A program made the position numbers and the translations under genes. This document shows, piece by piece, positions 7,676 to 14,330 of a stretch of DNA of 16,929 nt. The DNA is from Chloroflexota bacterium (GTDB lineage Bacteria; Chloroflexota; UBA11872). The stretch lies in the NCBI GenBank assembly GCA_026707185.1, contig JAPOXI010000133.1, positions 1-16,929 on the forward strand. Direction: 5' to 3'. How positions within the stretch are numbered: the stretch's first letter is position 1; the number at the start of each line of letters is the position of its first letter. Under the pieces are notes generated by a model. It ran no database searches and was not told where the DNA came from. It saw nothing but the letters and a program-made list of their open reading frames with translations.

Positions 7676-8739
7676 ATGTTCGGTCCGTAAGCGACCAGGA
7701 CGGCCGTTCCCAGGGGGTAGTCCGGGCATTTGTCGGCCGCTCTGTACTGGTCACCGGCGGCGCCTCGTTCATCGGCTCGCACCTGGTCGACGCGCTGGTC
7801 GCGGTCGGAGCGCAAGTTCGCGTCGTCGACGATCTCAGCAGCGGCAAGCTCGTCAACATCGGCCGTCACGTCGACTCCGGCACGATCGAGTTTGAGCGGG
7901 CCGACCTGCTGGACCCTCTTGTCGCAGCGAAGGTGGTTGCCGGCATGCACACCGTCTTTCACCTCGCCGCCAACCACGGCGGGCGCGGATACGTCGACCT
8001 CCACCAGGCCGACTGTGCAACGAATTTGCTCCTTGATGGCGTCGTTTTCCGAGCCTGCCGTCTCGCCGGTGTCGAAAAGGTCGTCTATGCCTCGTCTGGC
8101 TGCGTCTATCCGAACCATCTGCAGACCGACCCAACAGAACGGCTGTTTCTGACCGAGGACCAGGTCGGCCCGCCCTACGACGCCGACAACATGTACGGCT
8201 GGGCCAAGCTGATGGGCGAGCTCACCCTCCGCGCCCTGTACCGCGAGCACGGCGTCAAGTCGGTGAGCTGCCGCTACTTCACGGTTTACGGCCCGCGCGG
8301 CCACGAGAACCACGCGGTCATGGCCATGATCGCCCGCGCCTTCATTCGCCAGGACCCCTTCGATGTCTGGGGATCCGGCCGACAGGTCCGCAACTGGACC
8401 TACGTGAGCGACATCGTGGCCGGCACCCTTCTGGCCGCCGCCCGCATCGATGACGCTCGCGCCGTCAACCTGGGCACCCGCGAACGCATTCGCGTCATCG
8501 ACGCCGTACGGCGAGTGCTGGAATCGACGGGACACCGGCCTGAAATCCGTCTGCGCGAAGACATGCCCACCGGGCCGATGAATCGAGTCGCGGACCCCTC
8601 GCTCGCCGAACGCCTGCTGAACTGGACGCCCCGCGTCCGTTTTGAAGACGGACTACGCACGACCATTGACTGGTACCTCAACAGCCACTGCCAGAACGAC
8701 GTCGCTGGCCGTCTGGCGCACCGCCTCACGGAGCGCTAG
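7672..8739 (+). CDS. NAD-dependent sugar-nucleotide epimerase/dehydratase (extended SDR)
   Basis: A 355-residue extended short-chain dehydrogenase. The dinucleotide-binding motif TGGASFIG lies at about 28-35, after an N-terminal extension of roughly 20 residues. An acidic DDLSSG follows the second strand. The catalytic Ser region is YASSGCVYP (139-147) and the catalytic pair is YGWAK (Tyr175, Lys179). Such enzymes epimerise or dehydrate nucleotide sugars (for example UDP-glucose or GDP-mannose derivatives); the SSGCVYP segment recalls GDP-mannose 3,5-epimerase-like proteins, but the specificity cannot be fixed. The start ATG is inside the ATGA overlap with the glycosyltransferase; an earlier in-frame start at 7480 would overlap that gene by about 200 bases and is rejected. 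It probably supplies an activated sugar to the transferases around it. Confidence 0.9.
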   Translation: MNVRSVSDQDGRSQGVVRAFVGRSVLVTGGASFIGSHLVDALVAVGAQVRVVDDLSSGKLVNIGRHVDSGTIEFERADLLDPLVAAKVVAGMHTVFHLAANHGGRGYVDLHQADCATNLLLDGVVFRACRLAGVEKVVYASSGCVYPNHLQTDPTERLFLTEDQVGPPYDADNMYGWAKLMGELTLRALYREHGVKSVSCRYFTVYGPRGHENHAVMAMIARAFIRQDPFDVWGSGRQVRNWTYVSDIVAGTLLAAARIDDARAVNLGTRERIRVIDAVRRVLESTGHRPEIRLREDMPTGPMNRVADPSLAERLLNWTPRVRFEDGLRTTIDWYLNSHCQNDVAGRLAHRLTER

Positions 8740-8750
8740 CGACGGAAGCT

Positions 8751-10052
8751 GTGGAGGGCCGCTTGAGCCTCGGACAGTCCTTGAGGGCTCGGCTGGCGAC
8801 GTACGTTGACACGGCGGGTCCACTGATCCTGCTAGGCGCGGCGCCGGCAATCTGGTTCGCTGGACCTCCAGGAGGCTTAGCCCTCGCGATCCTGCCGCTG
8901 CTCCTGGTCGTGCGGCGCATATTGCGACTGCCCGTTGGGCTGCACGGTACCGACGGACTGGTGCTCGCCTGCGCACTGTGGATCGCGGTTACCGCACTGG
9001 CGGTCAGCGACTGGAACGCCGCTGCCCCAAAGCTCTTTGGGGCACTTCTGGGGCTGTCCTTGGTATACGTCATTGGGGCATACCCAATCCCAGCAGCCAG
9101 GCTTCGCATCCAGTGGCTCGGCCTCGCCGTTGGCATAACCGTTCCGGTCGTACTCGCCGCCCTGTTTCTGACCGAGTGGCCGCAGCGCAAGCTTCTGCCG
9201 CTGGACGGCATCTACGCCATGCTCCCCGCGGGACCACGCGTAGTGGATCACGGCGGTCGCATAGGTGGTATCGGGCCAAATCAGATCGGCGGCGCGCTGG
9301 CCCTGGTGGCGCCGCTGGGACTGGCGCTGTCGCTGGACGAAACCGGAAGCAATAAGAACATCCGAAGGCTCGCCGCCGTAACTGTGGCGTTGGCCATAAC
9401 CGTCCTCCTACTCACCCAGTCGCGCAGCGCCTTTGTGGGTGCGCTGCTGGGCCTGACCCTAGTGGGTTGGTGGCGGATCAGCCGTTCGGCGTGGCTGCGG
9501 CGGCCATTAGGCCGAACGGCACTGCACGTGGCGCTCGGCTTGAGTCTCGCGCTCCTGATGGCGGCCGTTGCGAGCACCTGGCTGGCGCCGCTCGACTCCA
9601 CCACCGACACCCTCACCGGCCGCCTCCAGATTTGGACGGCCAGCGTTCTATTGATCGGCGAGTATCTGTACACCGGCGTTGGACCCGGCCAGTTCCCGCT
9701 CGTCCTCAAGGCCGCATTTCCCCAAGTCGGCGCCTCAGTCGCCCCGCACATTCCCCACGCCCATAGCTTCGTACTGCAAGCGCTGCTGGACCTCGGCCTT
9801 CCCGGCAGCCTTCTTCTGGGCATTCTGATTGCGCTCGCCCTGCGTGGCCTCATCCTCACGGCGCGGGACTCCGGGGACACTTCACTCCAGCTGCTTGCGG
9901 TCGGCCTCGGAGGCTCGTTGCTGGCCTTCTTCGTATACGGCCTCACCGACACCATCGCGCCCGGGGCCCGCGGCGGACTTCCGTTCTGGCTCGTGCTCGG
10001 TCTCGCGCTGGCCTGCGGGCGCCTCGCGCGGCACGTCCGACTCGCGGAGTGA
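8751..10052 (+). CDS. O-antigen ligase / Wzy-like polymerase family membrane protein
   Basis: A 433-residue polytopic protein with roughly ten to twelve hydrophobic spans. It carries the Wzy_C/O-antigen ligase signature: LLTQSRSAFVGALLG in the middle, then a large loop with TGVGPGQFP (GVGPGQ at 309-314), HAHSFVLQALLDLGLPG (His336 and His338), and more spans after it. Family members join or polymerise lipid-linked oligosaccharides on the outer face of the membrane. GTG at 8751 is the first start, but TTG at 8763, with GGAGGG at 8753-8758 four bases upstream, is an attractive alternative giving a product four residues shorter. The stop overlaps the next gene's start as GTGA (10049-10052). Ligase and polymerase cannot be told apart from sequence alone. 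Confidence 0.87.
   Translation: MEGRLSLGQSLRARLATYVDTAGPLILLGAAPAIWFAGPPGGLALAILPLLLVVRRILRLPVGLHGTDGLVLACALWIAVTALAVSDWNAAAPKLFGALLGLSLVYVIGAYPIPAARLRIQWLGLAVGITVPVVLAALFLTEWPQRKLLPLDGIYAMLPAGPRVVDHGGRIGGIGPNQIGGALALVAPLGLALSLDETGSNKNIRRLAAVTVALAITVLLLTQSRSAFVGALLGLTLVGWWRISRSAWLRRPLGRTALHVALGLSLALLMAAVASTWLAPLDSTTDTLTGRLQIWTASVLLIGEYLYTGVGPGQFPLVLKAAFPQVGASVAPHIPHAHSFVLQALLDLGLPGSLLLGILIALALRGLILTARDSGDTSLQLLAVGLGGSLLAFFVYGLTDTIAPGARGGLPFWLVLGLALACGRLARHVRLAE
9023..9044. repeat. 22-bp inverted repeat inside the O-antigen ligase-like gene
   Basis: The arms TGCCCCAAAG (9023-9032) and CTTTGGGGCA (9035-9044) are perfectly complementary around CT. In RNA this would make a nine-pair stem with a GCTC tetraloop. 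A second smaller hairpin, ATTGGG/CCCAAT (9072-9077 and 9083-9088), follows 28 bases later. Both are within coding sequence, in a hydrophobic part of the protein, and no T-run follows either. Confidence 0.6.
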
Positions 10053-11188
10053 AAGCCCGACGCCTGCTCGGGCTGAGCGCGTTTCTCGGCCTTCCGCTGG
10101 CCGCCTACGCAGGCTATCCCGCGCTGGTGTGGGCGGCGGCGATCCTTCGACCCCGCCCATACCTCACTGACCTGAACCACAAACCACTCGTTGCAGTCGT
10201 GATCGCCGCGCATAACGAGGCGGCGCTGATCGGCGCGAAAGTCCGCAACGTCTTTGAGCAGGACTACGCACCTGGTACATACACATGCACCGTGGTCTGC
10301 GACGGTTGCACCGACGACACAGCGGACGCTGCCCGCGCGGCCGGTGATGAACGCCTCCGGGTCATCGAATTGCCTCGACAGCTGGGCAAACTGGCCGCCA
10401 TCCGCGCGGCCCTCCCGCATGCGCGCGGGGAGGTCATCGCGTTCACCGACGCCAATGTACTCCTCGCACGCGACGCGCTTCGCCACCTCGTTGCTCCCTT
10501 GGCCGACCCATCCGTAGCCGTCGTCTCGGGCGCCAAGCACATTGGCGCTGGTCCCGAAGCGACTTACTGGCGATATGAACGCTGGATCCGCGCCCGCGAA
10601 AGCGCCAGCGGCTCCATCGCCGGAGCCGATGGCGCCCTGTATGCGGTCCGCGCCACGGGTGTCGATGCTTCGGCCTGCGCCGGCGCGGCGGACGATCTGC
10701 TGATCTCGCTTCGAGCCATTCGGGCGGGCGGACGTATCGTCTTCGCGCCAAAGGCCCGAGCCATTGAAGCGCCGTCGCCCGGCACCGGCCAGGGATTCAC
10801 GGCCAGAACCCGAACGACTTCGGGAGCGCTTTTCGCACTGGCGAGCCTGCCGGAGCTTCTTCGCGCTACGCGAGGTGACCTTTGGTGGAAGCTCTCCGGC
10901 CACAAGCTGTTGCGCATCGCCACGCCGCTGGTCATGGCGGCCGGCCTTGCGCTGCTCGCGTTTCCGCGCTCACCGGCGCAGCGCCGGGTCTGGTCGTCGA
11001 GCCTTGTTCTCGCAGCGGCGCTCGTGGCGTTCCCAACGAGCGGCCGGCTCGTGGTGTGGACCCGATATGCCCTGCTGGCGAACATTGCCGCGCTTGCCGG
11101 CCTCGCGCGCTACATCATCCGCAGGCCAATCGACGCCTGGACTCCAGCGCGGGAACGGGCCGGCGGAGCGGTAGAACGTGCTCAGTGA
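10049..11188 (+). CDS. Glycosyltransferase family 2 with membrane segments
   Basis: A 379-residue protein: one N-terminal membrane span (about 8-32), a GT-A catalytic domain, and two or three C-terminal spans. The catalytic features are VAVVIAAHNEA (48-58), VCDGCTDDT (83-91), a TDAN motif at 133-136 in the DXD position, GADGALYAVR (Asp194) and DDLLISLRA (Asp215/216, the region of the acceptor-side base). This is the layout of processive or lipid-linked-glycan GT2 enzymes. The usual Q/RxxRW motif is not clear; TARTRTTSGAL occupies that region. GTG at 10049 overlaps the previous stop. The gene ends the cluster, and its stop overlaps the sulfatase stop on the other strand. The sugar it transfers is unknown. 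Confidence 0.88.
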   Translation: MKARRLLGLSAFLGLPLAAYAGYPALVWAAAILRPRPYLTDLNHKPLVAVVIAAHNEAALIGAKVRNVFEQDYAPGTYTCTVVCDGCTDDTADAARAAGDERLRVIELPRQLGKLAAIRAALPHARGEVIAFTDANVLLARDALRHLVAPLADPSVAVVSGAKHIGAGPEATYWRYERWIRARESASGSIAGADGALYAVRATGVDASACAGAADDLLISLRAIRAGGRIVFAPKARAIEAPSPGTGQGFTARTRTTSGALFALASLPELLRATRGDLWWKLSGHKLLRIATPLVMAAGLALLAFPRSPAQRRVWSSSLVLAAALVAFPTSGRLVVWTRYALLANIAALAGLARYIIRRPIDAWTPARERAGGAVERAQ

Positions 11189-12648
11189 CTCCGGAATTGA
11201 TTGGGGGCGGGAGTGCCGCCGGCAATGGGACCGCGCTGGGTGATGACCTTCAGGCCGCCGCCAGCTTCGATGCGTCGCGCCTGGTCGGCCTTGGCGGCGC
11301 GGTTTACGGCTTCGGGGTCCACAATGGTGCGCAGGTGCCCTTCGAAGTGTTTGAGTAGGTCGCTCGACTTTGGGTCGGTGGCTAGGTCACGGGTTTCGTT
11401 GGGGTCGGTGGCCAGGTCGAAGAGCTGGGGAGGGTCGCCGACGTGGTGGACGTACTTGTGGGTGGAGTCGCGCAGCATGTACATGGCCTCGCGGCAACCC
11501 GAGGCGTGGTACTCGCCGAAGATCGTGCGTTCGGGCAGCGGGTCGCCATGCGCGGCGGGCCATAGGGACATGCCGGGAAGATCGGTGTCCGCCTCGCGAA
11601 GTTGAATGCCGACGCCTTCAACGATCGTCGGAAAGAGATCGACCAGAGAAGCGGGCTGGGAAACAGTCTGGCCCTGGGCAATGTCCGGTCCGGCCATCAG
11701 GAAGGGAACGGCCGAGGCGCCCTCGTACATGAGGTTCTTGCCCCACATGCCGTGGTCGCCGAGCATTTCACCGTGATCGCTGGTGTAGATGACGCGGGTC
11801 GATGAGTCCAGTCCCTGCTCGGTCAGCGCCGCGAGCACCGCGCCGATCTGGCGATCCAGGTAGGTGCACATGGCGAGGTAGGTGGCGATGGTGCGGCGGA
11901 CCAGGGTTTCGTCAAGCTCCTCCTCGGGCGACTGGATGCGCTGTTCGCGGATGTAGTCGATGTGCGGGTGGCGCGGCCAGTCGGCGGAGCGGAAGTTGAC
12001 GGGCAGCTCCATGTCCTCCATCGGGTACCTGGCGAGGTCTTCCGCCGAGGCCGCGAAGGGCGAGTGGGGCAGGGTGTAGGAGACCCAGAGGCACCAGGGC
12101 GCGGTGTGCCGCTGGGCATCGGTTGTCAGCCAGTCGATGGCCTGGCGGGTGGTGGCGGCGTCGTAACGCATGTACTCGGACTCGCCGACGCGCGGGTTGG
12201 CGGCGGTGGTGAGGTAGTTGCGCTGGCGGGGGACGTCCGGTCGTAGGGAGCCATAGAGGTCGCCAACGCCCTCCTTGACGTGCATGGGGATGCGCTGGTC
12301 GGGGAATCCGGTGTCGTCGTCGGGCCGGCGGAAGTGGAGCTTGCCGATGGTGGTGACCGCGTGGCCGTGCTGGAACAGGCGGTGGCCCCAGCTGGGTCGC
12401 TGGCCGATGTAGGGGGCGGCGTTGTCCCAGACGCCCAGTTCGTGGGCGTAACGGCCGGTGGCCAGGCTGGCGCGCGACGGCACGCAGATGGGGAAGTTGC
12501 AGTAGGCGGAGTCGAAGCGGACACCCCTTTCGGCCAGCGCGTCGAGGTTCGGCGTGTGCGCCAGGGGGTGGCCGTAGCAACCGGCTGCGGTGCGCCGGTG
12601 CTGGTCCGACGTGATGAGGAGGAGGTTCAGCGGATCGATGGCTGCCAT
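11182..12648 (-). CDS. Sulfatase, type I (formylglycine-dependent), cytoplasmic-looking
   Basis: A 488-residue alkaline-phosphatase-superfamily sulfatase. The signature CVPSRASLATGR places the formylglycine-forming cysteine at residue 55. The N-terminal metal-binding strand reads LLITSDQHR (Asp15, Gln16), and the second metal site is in YTSDHGEMLGDHGMWGK. A PHSPF motif and a late LFDLATDPNETRDLATDP segment are normal for the family. There is no signal peptide, so it should act in the cytoplasm, like choline-sulfatase-type enzymes. I chose ATG at 12648, which has GAGGA seven bases upstream and begins just before the first core strand; the frame stays open to 13020, but that part is the shadow of the DUF3054 gene. 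No formylglycine-generating enzyme is in the window. The substrate cannot be assigned. Confidence 0.93.
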   Translation of the reverse strand: MAAIDPLNLLLITSDQHRRTAAGCYGHPLAHTPNLDALAERGVRFDSAYCNFPICVPSRASLATGRYAHELGVWDNAAPYIGQRPSWGHRLFQHGHAVTTIGKLHFRRPDDDTGFPDQRIPMHVKEGVGDLYGSLRPDVPRQRNYLTTAANPRVGESEYMRYDAATTRQAIDWLTTDAQRHTAPWCLWVSYTLPHSPFAASAEDLARYPMEDMELPVNFRSADWPRHPHIDYIREQRIQSPEEELDETLVRRTIATYLAMCTYLDRQIGAVLAALTEQGLDSSTRVIYTSDHGEMLGDHGMWGKNLMYEGASAVPFLMAGPDIAQGQTVSQPASLVDLFPTIVEGVGIQLREADTDLPGMSLWPAAHGDPLPERTIFGEYHASGCREAMYMLRDSTHKYVHHVGDPPQLFDLATDPNETRDLATDPKSSDLLKHFEGHLRTIVDPEAVNRAAKADQARRIEAGGGLKVITQRGPIAGGTPAPNQFRSH

Positions 12649-12694
12649 GCGGATGTCCTCGGCACGACCGGCCTGGCGTCTTGCGCGGCCAATG

Positions 12695-13090
12695 CTAGTT
12701 CCGTTGGATGCGGCGGGCGGCGAAGAGGAGGAGGGTGCGCCAGGCGAGGAGCATGGCGGCGACGAGGGTGATGGAGGCGATGGTGAAGGCCCAGGAGAAG
12801 GTGCGGTCGGTGAGCCAGACGCGCAGCATGACGGCCACGATGCCGCAGCCGAGCCAGATGAGGGGGATGCGCCAGACGACCAGGCGCCAGCGGGTGAGGG
12901 TGGAGATGCGGAAGGCGCCGAGCCAGGGCGAGACGAGGAGCCAGACGCCCGCGAACGGCAGGCCGGTGCGCCAGAACGCGGCGAGCTCGACGCTGCCATG
13001 CTCGATAGGGGTGAGCGCAATGAACAGCACGAAGACGAGGGCGTCGCCGACGACGGCGAGGGTGATTAGAACGAGGTTTCGGTCGGTCAT
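12695..13090 (-). CDS. DUF3054 family membrane protein
   Basis: A 131-residue protein with about four hydrophobic spans, matching the DUF3054 pattern: an N-terminal span after a short start (LVLITLAVVGDALVFVLF), then FWRTGLPFAGVWLLVSPWLGAF, then a W-R-x-P-L-I-W-L-G-C-G segment, then a final span ending in Arg-rich ARRIQRN. DUF3054 proteins are small integral membrane proteins of unknown function found in actinobacteria, Chloroflexota and haloarchaea. ATG at 13090 is preferred; TTG at 13105 would add five residues and neither has a strong ribosome binding site. It lies 46 bases upstream of the sulfatase on the same strand, so co-transcription is possible, but no functional link is known. Confidence 0.82.
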   Translation of the reverse strand: MTDRNLVLITLAVVGDALVFVLFIALTPIEHGSVELAAFWRTGLPFAGVWLLVSPWLGAFRISTLTRWRLVVWRIPLIWLGCGIVAVMLRVWLTDRTFSWAFTIASITLVAAMLLAWRTLLLFAARRIQRN

Positions 13091-13209
13091 CGGGTGAGTA
13101 CGCAAGGATCCAGCGCGGGCTAAGCCCGGAATCCGGGTGGCCTATCTCGTCGCAACCAACTAAGCCAGTGCGGCAAGACGTCGCGCCGAAGGGTCCGGTG
13201 GCTGGCTCC
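13091..13209. other. Spacer between tRNA-Leu and the DUF3054 gene with two competing small hairpins
   Basis: CGGGC/GCCCG (13116-13120 and 13124-13128, loop TAA) and CCCGG/CCGGG (13125-13129 and 13133-13137) are each able to pair but overlap, so they exclude one another. No T-run follows on either strand, so neither looks like a standard terminator. Nothing else is recognisable. Confidence 0.3.
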
Positions 13210-13293
13210 TGGTACCGGGGATGGGATTCGAACCCATACGACCGAAGTCCCGGGATTTTAAGTCCCGTGCGTCTACCGTTCCGCCACCCCGGC
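13210..13293 (-). tRNA. tRNA-Leu (anticodon UAA), CCA encoded
   Basis: On the minus strand the cloverleaf folds cleanly. The acceptor stem GCCGGGG pairs with CCCCGGT (a G-U at the first pair). The D-stem is GCG/CGC. The anticodon stem CGGGA/TCCCG encloses loop CTTAAAA, giving anticodon TAA (leucine, reads UUA). The long class II variable arm contains GAC-TTCG-GTC. The T-arm is ATGGG-TTCGAAT-CCCAT. Discriminator A and CCA are encoded in the DNA (TGG at 13210-13212 on the plus strand). With CCA it is 84 nucleotides. A possible -10 element TAGCAT (13333-13328) lies about 35 bases upstream, without a clear -35. Confidence 0.96.
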
Positions 13294-13361
13294 AGTGGGC
13301 GCGCGGCGCTTGAAGCGACGGCCCCTCATGCTAGCCAGCGTAGCGGCGGCCGGAGGTGTGC

Positions 13362-13990
13362 CTACCAGGCAGCCGGCTTGGTGATGAGGCCGTGGGCGTC
13401 GGCGATGGTTCGCGGGAGCTGGCTGTTGCGCAGGTGGCTTTTCCAGATCCGCTTCACGTACGTGGCGGATTTGACCAGGTCGTTGTGGGTGCTGGTTCGG
13501 GAGTCCGGATTGACCACGACGACCCGCAGTCCCAGGTCGTGATTCACGTAGCGGATTGGGGCGGCCAGGTCGGAGTCGTTGGAGACGACGACGGCCTGTT
13601 CGCAGTCAGCGGTGAATCCGCCAACCAACAGGCGGGTGGCCAGGTTGACGTCGGAGCCCTTCTCCTCGGTGTCGCGGATGCGGACGTACCTGGGGAGGTC
13701 GGGTCGCGGACTGGCGAGCGGGCGTTGCTTGACGCGCTCGCGGAACTCGCCGTAGTGGATTTCCAGGCCCGGCAGGGTGGCCAGTGCGCGCAGATAGGCG
13801 TCCTGCCGCTCGACCTGATGGGGTCGTTCGGGCGCGGCCGCACGAGGGCGGTGAAGTAGTAGATGCGCTGGATGTCGTCGTTGGGAAAGAGCGTCTCGGC
13901 CAGGGTTCGCAGGTCCAGCCACTTGAAGGGGGCGTGCTTGACGGCGCGGTTGTAGAGGCTAAATCCGTCGACGTAGAAGTTGGTGATCAC
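13362..13990 (-). pseudogene. NYN-domain (LabA/PIN-like putative RNase) protein, broken by a one-base frameshift
   Basis: The gene reads in two frames. From GTG at 13990 it begins MITNFYVDGFSLYNRAV and continues to RIYYFTALVRPRPNDP. Then the frame switches, and ERQDAYLRALATLPG, TEEKGSDVNLATRLLVGG, VVVSNDSDLAAPIR and the C-terminal LPRTIADAHGLITKPAAW follow to TAG at 13362. Together these make a complete NYN-domain protein of about 209 residues with the acidic residues expected of the fold (Asp8 of YVDG, Asp in GSDV, NDSD). The break lies at a run of four G (13820-13823, plus strand); a fifth G would restore one frame and read NDP-HQVERQDAY. NYN domains are PIN-like and many are RNases. The start is fixed by GAGGAGG (14004-13998) seven bases upstream. 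Whether this is a real mutation, a sequencing error or programmed frameshifting is open. Confidence 0.85.
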
Positions 13991-13997
13991 GCGGGCG

Positions 13998-14081
13998 CCT
14001 CCTCGACAGATCGGAGACCACCCGATAAAGACAGAGACCGCCCGGTGGGGCGGCCTCGACCCTGCCACCTAGACGGCAGGG
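13998..14081 (-). promoter_or_regulatory. Structured 5' leader of the NYN gene: three consecutive hairpins plus a strong Shine-Dalgarno
   Basis: Between the predicted promoter and the GTG start, the minus-strand transcript can form three separate hairpins in order. CCCTGCC/GGCAGGG (14081-14075 with 14066-14060, loop of 8) is first. CCGCCC/GGGCGG (14053-14048 with 14043-14038, loop of 4) is second. ATCGG/CCGAT (14026-14022 with 14014-14010, loop of 7) is third. GAGGAGG (14004-13998) follows. The stretch after the second stem (TCTCTGTCTTT) is pyrimidine-rich, somewhat like an attenuator. I do not recognise a known riboswitch class. The pairing is directly visible; regulation is inferred. Confidence 0.5.
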
Positions 14082-14094
14082 GGGGTATGCAGCA

Positions 14095-14123
14095 TTAGTA
14101 CACGACTTGGGCCCGAGCGTCAA
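14095..14123 (-). promoter_or_regulatory. Sigma70-type promoter upstream of the NYN gene
   Basis: On the minus strand TTGACG (14123-14118) is separated by exactly 17 bases from TACTAA (14100-14095). The -35 is five of six matches to consensus; the -10 is weaker. Transcription would start near 14088, giving a leader of about 100 bases before the GTG at 13990. The same bases read as ACTAAT with 18-base spacing also work. Confidence 0.5.
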
Positions 14124-14330
14124 GGCCGCGCTGCGAGTTGCCTGGCTGTTACGCCTAGGCGCCAGGTGGCGACTCCAACAGTCCACTTGCGGCGATGGCC
14201 ATGCGATGTGCGAGGCGCATGAGCCCGCCAATACACGGGTGCCGCGTGCTGGTCCGGGCCTGGGGCGCAACACCGCCCCTGATTGCGGCGCCTCAGGCTC
14301 GCAGGATTCGGAAGCGCCGTTAACCGCGGC
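14124..14330. other. Intergenic region with two GC-rich hairpins, no gene seen
   Basis: Between the membrane protein stop and the NYN promoter there is no convincing gene; the plus-strand open frame at 14107-14334 gives low-complexity sequence with no family resemblance. Two inverted repeats stand out: GGGGCG/CGCCCC (14262-14267 and 14274-14279, loop of 6), about 50 bases after the minus-strand stop, and GCCTGGC/GCCAGGT (14140-14146 and 14161-14167) with a GCCTAGGC palindrome (14153-14160) in its loop. Either could end transcription of the membrane protein gene, but neither is followed by a T-run on the minus strand. Confidence 0.35.

Noticed and set aside
9281..10903. 540-codon minus-strand open frame across the O-antigen ligase and GT2 genes
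   Set aside because: It spans the junction of two recognisable genes on the other strand, and its product is low-complexity Arg/Ala/Ser-rich sequence, so it is a shadow.
11371..11420. Short direct repeat GGGTCGGTGGC near the sulfatase 3' end
   Set aside because: It encodes a repeated DLATDP in the protein, a common feature of the sulfatase C-terminal region, so it is not a mobile or regulatory repeat.
12649..13020. N-terminal extension of the sulfatase frame
   Set aside because: The extra 124 residues are Ser/Pro/Ala-rich and lie over the DUF3054 gene; the ATG at 12648 has a ribosome binding site and directly precedes the sulfatase core.
13210..13400. tRNA-Leu as an integration site for a mobile element
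   Set aside because: No integrase is seen, and I noticed no repeated copy of the tRNA 3' end elsewhere in the window.
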